NCBI GenBank assembly: GCA_036522275.1
Contig: DATDGC010000020.1
Location: forward strand, 1 to 64,000
From: JAHFRG01 sp036522275
GTDB taxonomy: Bacteria; Pseudomonadota; Gammaproteobacteria; Burkholderiales; JAHFRG01
Direction of reading: 5' to 3'
DNA: 64,000 nucleotides
Positions 24,658 to 32,402 of the stretch are shown piece by piece; within the stretch, counting starts at the first letter, position 1, and every line of letters starts with the position of its first letter. The notes beneath the pieces were generated by a model, which did no database searches, was not told the origin of the DNA, and worked only from the letters and a program-made list of their open reading frames with translations. Made by a program: the position numbers and the translations under genes.

Positions 24658-25610
24658 ACCCCGCATCCGAAAATCTCAGGCAAAAAGGCGCAGCCAAGAC
24701 TGCGCGCATTCCAATCAAGATTGTGCCGCTGCAGAAACTTAAAAAGCCCGATTGGATCCGCGTAAGGTCTGCAAACAGCGCGCGCTTCTACGATATCAAA
24801 CGCATACTGCGCGAACATAAGCTGCACACAGTCTGCGAAGAAGCCTCATGCCCCAATATCGGCGAATGTTTCGGGAAAGGCACGGCGACGTTCATGATTC
24901 TGGGAGACCTGTGCACCCGGCGTTGCCCATTCTGCGATGTAGCCCACGGCAAGCCGCTTCCGCCAGATGCTGACGAGCCAGTGAATCTCGCCAAGACGAT
25001 AGCCGCGCTGAATCTCCATTACGTGGTGATCACCAGCGTGGACCGTGATGATTTGCGCGACGGCGGCGCCCGGCATTTCGCCGATTGCATCCGTTGTGTG
25101 CACGAATTATCGCCGCAAACCCGCATCGAAACGCTGGTGCCTGATTTTCGCGGGCGGCTGGAGATTGCCCTGGACATTTTAAGCACCTGCCCGCCGGATG
25201 TGATGAACCACAACTTGGAAACCGTGCCGCGGCTATACAAGCAGGCACGTCCGGGCGCTGACTACCGGAATTCACTGAAACTGCTCAAGGACTTCAAATC
25301 ACGCTTCCCGAACATTCCGACTAAATCGGGTTTGATGCTGGGTTTGGGTGAAACCGACGAGGAAATCCTGGAAGTCATGCGCGATCTGCGCGATCACCAT
25401 GTGGACATGCTCACACTCGGGCAGTACCTTCAGCCGAGCAGCTATCATCTGCCGGTGCTGCGCTACGCGGAGCCTGCGGTGTTCAAAAGCCTTGAAGAAC
25501 AAGCCAGGGAAATGGGTTTCCTGCACGCCGCGTGCGGGCCGCTGGTGCGCTCAAGCTACCACGCCGATGAACAAGCTCATGAGGCAGGACTGGTCAGCGG
25601 CGCAATCTAA
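24654..25610 (+). CDS. lipA: Lipoyl synthase
   Basis: A radical SAM enzyme that inserts two sulfurs into protein-bound octanoate. The auxiliary cluster motif CEEASCPNIGEC and the radical SAM motif CTRRCPFCD are both present, with the C-terminal RSSYHADEQ containing the conserved Ser ligand. Length 318 is normal. It overlaps lipB by 4 bp and will be co-translated. Confidence 0.96.
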   Translation: MNPASENLRQKGAAKTARIPIKIVPLQKLKKPDWIRVRSANSARFYDIKRILREHKLHTVCEEASCPNIGECFGKGTATFMILGDLCTRRCPFCDVAHGKPLPPDADEPVNLAKTIAALNLHYVVITSVDRDDLRDGGARHFADCIRCVHELSPQTRIETLVPDFRGRLEIALDILSTCPPDVMNHNLETVPRLYKQARPGADYRNSLKLLKDFKSRFPNIPTKSGLMLGLGETDEEILEVMRDLRDHHVDMLTLGQYLQPSSYHLPVLRYAEPAVFKSLEEQAREMGFLHAACGPLVRSSYHADEQAHEAGLVSGAI

Positions 25611-25645
25611 CCGAATAACCTTTCGCTGCTTGAAGGACCCCGCTG

Positions 25646-26158
25646 TCAAGCACCCACAGGCGCGGCGAGCTTCTCTTCTATCAGCCGGTGCAACTGGGCG
25701 AAATCCGGCTCGCCGAGGATACGCTTGATGATGTTGCCGCGCTTGTCGATGATAAAAGTGGTTGGAGTGAGCTGCACGTCGCCAAAGGCCTGTGCGAGGC
25801 TTCCCCGCACATCCAGCGCCACTTTGAAGGGCAGTGCATTTTTCTCAGTGTAATTCAATACGTAATTGGGGGGATCGTAGCTCATGGCGACGGCGATGGT
25901 CTCGAGACCTTGCGTCTGATATTTACGGTAGGTGTCTATCATCCGCGGCATTTCGTGGATGCAGCCGACGCAACTGGTGGCCCAGAAATTCACAAGCACC
26001 ACCTTGCCGCGCAGGCTCCCCATAGAGATTTTCTCGCCTTTCAGCGAAGTAAACGTCACCTGCGGCGCCGGTGACTCCTGCGACACCGCTTGCGCAAACA
26101 GCAGCGCCAGCAGCGCGGCCAGCGCCAGCAAAATCAGAAAGCGTTTGTTTTTAACCAT
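25646..26158 (-). CDS. TlpA-like thiol-disulfide oxidoreductase
   Basis: One N-terminal membrane anchor (residues 5-24) precedes a thioredoxin domain facing the periplasm, with active site WATSCVGCIHEMP and cis-Pro loop LTPTTFIIDKRG. Proteins of this type reduce cytochrome c apoproteins or copper centres. ATG 26158 (MVKNKRF) puts basic residues just before the membrane helix. It is convergent with lipA. Confidence 0.88.
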   Translation of the reverse strand: MVKNKRFLILLALAALLALLFAQAVSQESPAPQVTFTSLKGEKISMGSLRGKVVLVNFWATSCVGCIHEMPRMIDTYRKYQTQGLETIAVAMSYDPPNYVLNYTEKNALPFKVALDVRGSLAQAFGDVQLTPTTFIIDKRGNIIKRILGEPDFAQLHRLIEEKLAAPVGA

Positions 26159-26230
26159 GGGTTCAAGCAAGCCGCAGAAACGGGAAAATTAGTGTGTGCT
26201 TTTTTGCCGTGTTTGTCATCCTGTTCCTTA

Positions 26231-26625
26231 GAGCCTCTAACATAATGAAACGAATAATGCGACGGCGTCGGTTTCGGAGGCAGGCCGCGAAGCGAGCCGC
26301 GCCGTTGGGTCACTCCCCAATAAGCGGCGAGCGACAAAGGCATGCGCCGAAAGCGCCCCGGACTCGGTCTCGCGCAGCGTGGTGCGGGAAGGGGCGCAAG
26401 CTGCCGCAAACATATCGTTAAACGGGGCGCTCATGCTGCCGCTCCCGCACCCCAAGCTTCGCTTACCGTGTCGCGGCAACCGCCGTCCCCAAGGGTTGCG
26501 GCCAAAAAGCGCGCCTGCTTCGTTGCTCGGCTTACTCGATGTCCCGGCATCGAGTTGCGCCACGCGTCCCGCATTCATCGCTTTTTGGCCAGCTACGCAA
26601 ATCCGTTTCATTATGTTAGAGGCTC
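26231..26625. mobile_element. 395-bp terminal-inverted-repeat element (MITE-like) at the polA end
   Basis: The ends 26231-26252 and 26604-26625 are perfect 22-bp inverted repeats (outer bases gagcctctaac). Both are flanked by TTA, a likely 3-bp target duplication; the right copy is also the polA stop codon. The inside codes for nothing recognisable on either strand but contains a GC-rich segment (26354-26481) that recurs at 41427-41555. No transposase is present, so it is non-autonomous. The whole gap 26159-26625 holds no gene. Confidence 0.8.
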
Positions 26626-29412
26626 TTAATGTGCTTTTTCCCAGTTCGGTCCCGCCCCAACATCTACAACCAGCGGTACTTCCAATTTGGCAACACCACA
26701 CATGAGCTTCGGCAACTCGGATTTCAGCAACCCGAGTTCGTCATCCGGCACTTCCAGCACCAGCTCGTCGTGCACTTGCATGATGAGCCTGGCTTTGAGC
26801 TGCTTTTGCCTAAGCCACTCGTGCACCGCAATCATGGCAAGTTTTATAAGATCCGCAGCGGTGCCCTGCATCGGCGCGTTGATTGCCGCGCGCTCCGCAC
26901 CCTGCCGGTGCGCGCCGTTGGAGCTGTAGATGTCGGGAAGCCAAAGCCTTCTGCCAAGCACGGTTTCCACAAAGCCCTGTTGCTTGGCTAGTTCGCGGGT
27001 GCGCTGCATGTAGTCCGCAACCCCCGTGTAACGGGCGAAATAACGTTCCATGTAAAGCTGTGCCGCTGCTCGCTCGATGCCCAACTGGCTGGCCAAACCG
27101 AACGCAGACATGCCGTAAATCAGGCCGAAATTAATCACCTTGGCATAGCGCCGCTGCTCCGCCCCGACTTCCTTCGGAGGAATGCCGAAAATCTCTGCTG
27201 CGGTGGCGCGGTGGATGTCCTCGCCTGCGGCAAAGGCTTTGAGCAGGTTCGCGTCCCGCGAAATATGCGCCATGATGCGAAGTTCAATTTGCGAATAGTC
27301 TGCTGATACAATCTGGTGGCCGGCGGAAGCAATAAACGCTTCGCGGATTCTGCGTCCTTCCTGGGAGCGCACCGGAATGTTCTGCAGGTTGGGATCGTTG
27401 CTGGCAAGTCTGCCTGTTACCGCAACCGCCTGAGCATAATTGGTGTGCACCCGCCCGGTGGCCGGGTCCACCATGCGCGGTAGCTTATCCGTGTACGTGG
27501 ACTTAAGTTTGGCCAGGCCGCGGTAATCAAGGATGAGCTTGGGCAAAGGGTAATCCAGTGCGAGCTCCTGCAACACATCTTCATCGGTGGATGGCGCGCC
27601 GCCGGGCGTTTTCTTCACCACCGGAAGTTTGTGGCGCTCGAACAGGATTTCCTGTATCTGCTTCGGCGAATTGAGATTGAACGGTTGTTCCGCAAGCCGG
27701 TACACCTCGGTTTCAAGTTCCAGCATTCTGTTTCCCAATTCGCGGCTTTGTTCCCCCAGCAGTTTCACATCCAGCAGCACGCCGTTTCTCTCCATGTCAA
27801 AGAGCACTTCGAGGAGCGGCATCTCTATACGCCGGTAAATCATCTCCAGTTTGGGGTCGGCAGCAATTTGCGGATATAGTGCCTGATGCAGTTGTAGCGT
27901 GATGTCGGCGTCTTCAGCCGCATATTCGGTGGCTTTGTCCACTGCCACCTGCTCAAAACTGATCCGCCCGGCGCCTTTCCCGGTCACTTCATCATAAGTG
28001 ATGGTTTTGACGCCGAGATGACGCTCCGCCAGATTGTCCATGTCATGCGCCCTGTGGCTTTCCAGCACATAGGATTGCAGCAAGGTGTCATGCGCAATGC
28101 CGGAAAGCACGACGTCGTGATTGGCGAAGATGTGCTTGTCATACTTGAGGTTCTGTCCAAGTTTGGGTTTTCCCGGATCTTCCAGCCAGGGCTTGAGCCG
28201 CTGTATAACCTGATGGAAATCAAGCTGAGCCGGCGCGCCGGAATAACGGTGCGCAAGCGGAATATAAGCGGCATGGTGCACTTCCACCGAGAATGATATC
28301 CCGACCAACTTGTCCTGCAGCGGATCCAGCCCAGTGGTTTCGGTATCCACCGCCACCAATTGCGCCGCGTGAATACGCTTCAGCCATTTTTCCAGTTGTG
28401 CTTCGGTCAGAACGGTTTCGTAATTCTTTTGTGAGGGGTGAGGAGTAAGTGATGAGTGGCTTGGGCTCACCACTTGGTTTATGGCTTGATCTGACTCCTT
28501 ACTTCTTACGCCTAACCCCTTACTCTCTTTAAGCCAGTTTTTGAATTCAAATCGTTCGAACAGTTCGGCAAGTTTTGCGCTGTCGGGAGATTGCGGCACG
28601 AGATCATCCAGGCTTACCGGCAAAGCCACATCGCATTTGACGGTAAGCAGCTGGCGCGCTTGAGGAAGCCAGTCGAGAGATTTGCGCAAATTCTCCCCGA
28701 CGACGCCGGGTATATCATTTGCATGCACCATCAGGTTGTCGAGCGTTTGATACTGTGTCAGCAGCTTCACCGCGGTTTTCGGCCCGACCTTGTCCACGCC
28801 AGGCACGTTATCCACACTGTCGCCAATCAGCGTCAGATACTCCAAGATACGTGAAGGCCCCACGCCGAATTTGGCAAGTACCCCCTGCTCATCAAGTTTT
28901 TCATTGCTCATGGTGTTGATGAGCGTAACCTGCGGGTTAACCAATTGCGCAAGGTCCTTGTCCCCGGTGGAAACGATGCTCTTTATCCCCTCGCGTGCGG
29001 CAAGCACGGTAAGCGTACCGATGACGTCGTCCGCCTCCACGCCTTCAATGATGAGCAGTGGCCAACCCAGGGCACGGATGCATTCGTGGAGTGGTTCAAT
29101 CTGGACTGCTAAATCTTCCGGCATCGCAGGCCGGTTGGCCTTGTATTCGGGATACCACTCTTCGCGGAAGGTTTTGCCTTTTGCGTCAAACACGCAAGCG
29201 CTATAATCGGCCTTGTACTCGCTGTGCAAACGGCGCAGCATGTTGAGCACACCGTAAATCGCGCTCGTGGGCTCGCCCCGTCGGTTGCGCAAATCGGGCA
29301 GTGCGTGAAATGCGCGGTAAAGGTACGAGGAGCCGTCAACCAAGAGCAACGTTTTGCTTCCGCTTGACGGTGCCTCGTGTTCCCTGTTGGAGTTTCCGGC
29401 AGCGTTTTTCAT
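26626..29412 (-). CDS. polA: DNA polymerase I
   Basis: Replication and repair polymerase with three domains: 5'-3' exonuclease (about 20-290; LLLVDGSSYLYRAFHALP), 3'-5' exonuclease (about 335-520; catalytic VAVDTETTGLD, NLKYD, YAAEDAD intact, so proofreading is likely) and polymerase (motif A SADYSQIELRI, motif B RRYAKVINFGLIYGMSAFG, motif C QVHDELVLE). Residues about 297-328, at the junction of the two nuclease domains, are encoded by an in-frame heptad-arm element. ATG 29412 follows an AGGG; a GTG lies five codons upstream. The stop codon coincides with the target repeat of the adjacent inverted-repeat element. Confidence 0.96.
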   Translation of the reverse strand: MKNAAGNSNREHEAPSSGSKTLLLVDGSSYLYRAFHALPDLRNRRGEPTSAIYGVLNMLRRLHSEYKADYSACVFDAKGKTFREEWYPEYKANRPAMPEDLAVQIEPLHECIRALGWPLLIIEGVEADDVIGTLTVLAAREGIKSIVSTGDKDLAQLVNPQVTLINTMSNEKLDEQGVLAKFGVGPSRILEYLTLIGDSVDNVPGVDKVGPKTAVKLLTQYQTLDNLMVHANDIPGVVGENLRKSLDWLPQARQLLTVKCDVALPVSLDDLVPQSPDSAKLAELFERFEFKNWLKESKGLGVRSKESDQAINQVVSPSHSSLTPHPSQKNYETVLTEAQLEKWLKRIHAAQLVAVDTETTGLDPLQDKLVGISFSVEVHHAAYIPLAHRYSGAPAQLDFHQVIQRLKPWLEDPGKPKLGQNLKYDKHIFANHDVVLSGIAHDTLLQSYVLESHRAHDMDNLAERHLGVKTITYDEVTGKGAGRISFEQVAVDKATEYAAEDADITLQLHQALYPQIAADPKLEMIYRRIEMPLLEVLFDMERNGVLLDVKLLGEQSRELGNRMLELETEVYRLAEQPFNLNSPKQIQEILFERHKLPVVKKTPGGAPSTDEDVLQELALDYPLPKLILDYRGLAKLKSTYTDKLPRMVDPATGRVHTNYAQAVAVTGRLASNDPNLQNIPVRSQEGRRIREAFIASAGHQIVSADYSQIELRIMAHISRDANLLKAFAAGEDIHRATAAEIFGIPPKEVGAEQRRYAKVINFGLIYGMSAFGLASQLGIERAAAQLYMERYFARYTGVADYMQRTRELAKQQGFVETVLGRRLWLPDIYSSNGAHRQGAERAAINAPMQGTAADLIKLAMIAVHEWLRQKQLKARLIMQVHDELVLEVPDDELGLLKSELPKLMCGVAKLEVPLVVDVGAGPNWEKAH
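28430..28525. mobile_element. Heptad-arm element inserted in frame in polA
   Basis: Plus-strand left arm: tgtgagg, ggtgagg, agtaagt, gatgagt. Right arm: ctgactc, cttactt, cttacgc, ctaaccc, cttactc. The arms are complementary. The visible span is 96 bp, exactly 32 codons, and is translated without a stop as a low-complexity Ser/Pro linker between the nuclease domains of polymerase I. Confidence 0.75.
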
Positions 29413-29463
29413 TTCGCCCTGCCGCACAAGTTAAACTTTAAATTCATTAAACGGATTTCCAAA

Positions 29464-30192
29464 ATGAACCTTCCAGAAAAGCTGCAACAATCAATTACCC
29501 CGGAATTTCTTGAGAAAACGTGGTCAGCGCGCGAATCCTGGCGCGTATTTGCGATTATGGCAGAATTTGTGGAGGCCACGGAACGCTTGAGTGCGATACG
29601 CCCCGCAGTAAGCATTTTCGGCAGCTCGCGCTCTTCGCCAGATCACCCCTTTTACAAGCTCGCTGAAGCCATCGCACGGCAACTGTCGGATGCGGGTTTC
29701 AGCGTCATTTCCGGCGGCGGGCCCGGCATCATGGAAGCCGCCAACAAAGGGGCATATTTCGGCACAAGCCCAAGCATTGGCCTGAATATCCAGCTGCCGC
29801 ACGAGCAACACAGCAACGCCTACCAGGATATCAGCCAGACATTCCGGCATTTCTTTGCGCGCAAGGTGATGTTCGTGAAGTTCGCCAGCGCTTACGTGGT
29901 GCTGCCCGGCGGCTTCGGCACGCTGGATGAACTGATGGAAGCGCTCACCCTGGTACAGACCGGCAAAACGCGCAAAATGCCCATCATCCTGGTGCACGAA
30001 CCATTCTGGCGCGGAATGCTGGACTGGTTCAAGCAGGTGTTGGTTACGGAAAACATGATGGACGCCGAGGATCTGCATCTCATCCAGGTCATCAACGAAC
30101 CCAAAGCAGTGGTGGACGCGATATTCAATCATTACGAGAAGCGCGGTTTCGAGCCTTCGGCGCAAGAGCGGGAAATCCAACTTAACCTGTAA
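29464..30192 (+). CDS. LOG-family protein (cytokinin riboside 5'-monophosphate phosphoribohydrolase-like)
   Basis: A Rossmann-like nucleotide enzyme of 242 residues with SGGGPGIMEAANKGA and PGGFGTLDELMEALTLVQTGK, the two LOG signatures. Family members split nucleoside 5'-monophosphates into base and ribose 5-phosphate; the bacterial substrate is often unknown. ATG 29464 (MNLPEKLQQ) gives the standard N-terminus. It is divergent from polA. Confidence 0.9.
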   Translation: MNLPEKLQQSITPEFLEKTWSARESWRVFAIMAEFVEATERLSAIRPAVSIFGSSRSSPDHPFYKLAEAIARQLSDAGFSVISGGGPGIMEAANKGAYFGTSPSIGLNIQLPHEQHSNAYQDISQTFRHFFARKVMFVKFASAYVVLPGGFGTLDELMEALTLVQTGKTRKMPIILVHEPFWRGMLDWFKQVLVTENMMDAEDLHLIQVINEPKAVVDAIFNHYEKRGFEPSAQEREIQLNL

Positions 30193-30246
30193 ATGCCTGT
30201 CTGATGATAAACTAATATATTTCGCTTCCGGGCAAACCACTCAACA

Positions 30247-30579
30247 ATGATGCGCCTCATTGCCGCCACCATGTTTTGTCTTGCGCTGTCTGCGTTTGCA
30301 CAGAGCAACCAGCCGAAGGATTTGCAGCCTCTGCCCGAAGCACCACCACCGCAGCCGCAGATTGACCCGTCACTGGAACCGGAAGTGACCATCATAAAGC
30401 GCGGCAAGGAAACCGTAGAAGAATACCGCGTGCACGGTAAGCTCTACATGATCAAGGTCACACCGTCCCACGGCGTTCCTTATTACCTGCTTGATGAAAA
30501 CGGCACCGGCAAGTTCTCCCGCCGCGACGATTTGGATAATCCGGTCAAGGTACCGATGTGGGTGATATTTTCGTTCTAA
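30247..30579 (+). CDS. DUF2782 exported protein
   Basis: The 110-residue product has a signal peptide (MMRLIAATMFCLALSAFAQ), a Pro-rich linker and a conserved core (VTIIKRGKETVEEYRVHGKLYMIKVTPS, then GVPYYLLDENGTG). This family lies between polA and thrB in many betaproteobacteria. Function unknown. Confidence 0.85.
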   Translation: MMRLIAATMFCLALSAFAQSNQPKDLQPLPEAPPPQPQIDPSLEPEVTIIKRGKETVEEYRVHGKLYMIKVTPSHGVPYYLLDENGTGKFSRRDDLDNPVKVPMWVIFSF

Positions 30580-30581
30580 AG

Positions 30582-30644
30582 CGTCAGCTTCCAGCCTTCA
30601 GCAAAACCTAATCTCGACACAACGCCTGCAGCTGGACGCTGACA
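30582..30644. mobile_element. Heptad-arm element upstream of thrB
   Basis: Left arm cgtcagc, ttccagc, cttcagc; right arm gcctgca, gctggac, gctgaca, whose reverse complement is tgtcagc, gtccagc, tgcaggc. It fills nearly the whole gap between the DUF2782 stop and the thrB start, ending 11 bp before the latter. Confidence 0.65.
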
Positions 30645-30655
30645 ACTAATAAACC

Positions 30656-31600
30656 ATGTCCGTATTCACTACCGTCACTCCGGAACAGCTCTCGGAGTGG
30701 CTGAAAAACTACTCGCTCGGCACACTCACTGGCTTGCGCGGCATCGCTTCCGGCATCGAGAACACCAATTACTTCTTGGATACCACTCACGGCCGTTACG
30801 TGCTCACGCTGTTCGAGAAACTGCGTGCAGAAGAGCTGCCGTTTTACCTCAACCTGATGTCGCACTTGGCAAGCCACGGTATTCCCTGCCCCGACCCGAT
30901 TGCTAATCTGCAAAACAACTTCTTAAGTGAACTCAACGGCAGGCCGGCGTGCATCGTCACCTGTCTCGATGGAGTGGATTTAAAGACCCCCACATCCGAT
31001 CATTGTGCTGAAGTGGGTGAGTTGCTTGCCAACCTGCATCTTGCGGGTCAAACCTATCCAGTGAAAATGGAAAATCCACGCGGCACGCGCTGGTGGACTG
31101 CCACCGCCCCGCAACTCATGCCTTTTCTGTCGCAAATTGAAGCGGAACTGCTCAAGGAGGAACTGCACTTCCAGTCGCTTTACCGTTACCAGGATTTGCC
31201 GCGCGGTGTGATTCACGCCGACTTGTTCCGCGACAATGTGCTGTTCCACAACGATACCATCAGTGGGGTCATAGATTTCTATTTCGCCTGCAATGATGTA
31301 TTGCTCTACGACGTGGCTATCACCGTCAATGATTGGTGCGTGACTGCGAGCTATGAACTGGATGCCGGGCGCACCCAGGCACTGCTTTCGGCCTATCATG
31401 CCAGCCGCCCCTTCACCGCAAACGAGCGTGAGGCCTGGCCGGTGATGCTGCGCGCCGGCGCGCTTCGCTTCTGGATCTCGCGTTTATATGATTTTCACTT
31501 GCCGCGGCCAGGGGAGCTCACTCATGCCAAGGACCCCAAACATTTCATGAACATCCTCAAGCAACACGCCAGCGGAAAATCCGGCGTAGTTTGGCCGTGA
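30656..31600 (+). CDS. thrB: Homoserine kinase (aminoglycoside phosphotransferase fold)
   Basis: The 314-residue kinase of the ThrB-II type phosphorylates homoserine for threonine synthesis. The kinase core shows LRGIASGIENTNYFL, the catalytic loop GVIHADLFRDNVLF and the metal-binding GVIDFYFACNDVLLYDVA. It is distinct from the GHMP-type ThrB of E. coli. The leader is occupied by a heptad element. Confidence 0.92.
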   Translation: MSVFTTVTPEQLSEWLKNYSLGTLTGLRGIASGIENTNYFLDTTHGRYVLTLFEKLRAEELPFYLNLMSHLASHGIPCPDPIANLQNNFLSELNGRPACIVTCLDGVDLKTPTSDHCAEVGELLANLHLAGQTYPVKMENPRGTRWWTATAPQLMPFLSQIEAELLKEELHFQSLYRYQDLPRGVIHADLFRDNVLFHNDTISGVIDFYFACNDVLLYDVAITVNDWCVTASYELDAGRTQALLSAYHASRPFTANEREAWPVMLRAGALRFWISRLYDFHLPRPGELTHAKDPKHFMNILKQHASGKSGVVWP

Positions 31601-31680
31601 GTCAAGCAACCGGCTTCAAATATTGTGCAAATCGGTGTAACTTAGAAACGTAAACAAAAAGTCTTCTTGGGAGGTACATC

Positions 31681-32388
31681 ATGGAACCACGTCAAGTCGC
31701 CGCCGGTCAGGGATGGCAATGGATCGTCGAGGGATTTGGTCTCTTTAAAAAAAGCCCGGTTATCTGGGTGGTCCTAGTTATCATTCTTTTCCTGATCGCC
31801 ATAGCGTTGCATTTTATTCCGATACTGGGACCCCTGGTGCTGTATATCCTGTCACCAGTATTTCTCGGCGGATTGATGGTGGGCTGCAAAGCGCAGCAAA
31901 ACGGCGAAGAACTAGAAATCACGCATCTTTTTGCCGGCTTCAAGAAAAACACCAACGCGCTTATCGCGCTGGGCGGCATCTACCTAGTCGGGCAAATCAT
32001 CATCCTCGCCGTGATGTTCATTCTCGGCGGCAGCGCCATCATCAGCCTCATGAAAGGCGGCGAGCCCGACCTCGCGGCGATGACCGCAGCGATGAGTGGC
32101 GCTATACTTGCGGTACTGGTTGCGCTCGCTCTCTATGTGCCGCTTGCCATGGCGTTGTGGTTCGCCCCGGCGCTCGCAATATTCAATAACATGCAACCAG
32201 TTCCTGCGCTGAAATCAAGCTTCGACGCCTGCCTGAAAAACATTGTTCCATTTTTGATTTATGGCATCGCGATCTTCGTGCTCGCGCTAATTGCCAGCAT
32301 TCCGCTGTTCCTCGGTTTCCTGGTTTTGGTTCCGGTGATTTTTGCCTCGATTTATATCAGCTACCGGGATATTTACACTGGCGCTTAG
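31681..32388 (+). CDS. BPSS1780-family integral membrane protein
   Basis: The 235-residue protein has about six transmembrane helices. It starts with MEPRQVAAGQGWQWIVEGFGLFKKSPVIW, the pattern of a betaproteobacterial family of unknown function named after a Burkholderia protein. A GGGAGG ribosome site precedes the ATG. It follows thrB in many members of the class. Confidence 0.85.
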   Translation: MEPRQVAAGQGWQWIVEGFGLFKKSPVIWVVLVIILFLIAIALHFIPILGPLVLYILSPVFLGGLMVGCKAQQNGEELEITHLFAGFKKNTNALIALGGIYLVGQIIILAVMFILGGSAIISLMKGGEPDLAAMTAAMSGAILAVLVALALYVPLAMALWFAPALAIFNNMQPVPALKSSFDACLKNIVPFLIYGIAIFVLALIASIPLFLGFLVLVPVIFASIYISYRDIYTGA

Positions 32389-32402
32389 ACCGATGATGCT
32401 CA

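Noticed and set aside
26354..26630. Several overlapping ORFs of about 90-155 codons in the polA-proximal element
   Set aside because: They are Arg/Ala/Pro-rich, present in several frames at once, and explained by the GC-rich inverted-repeat sequence.
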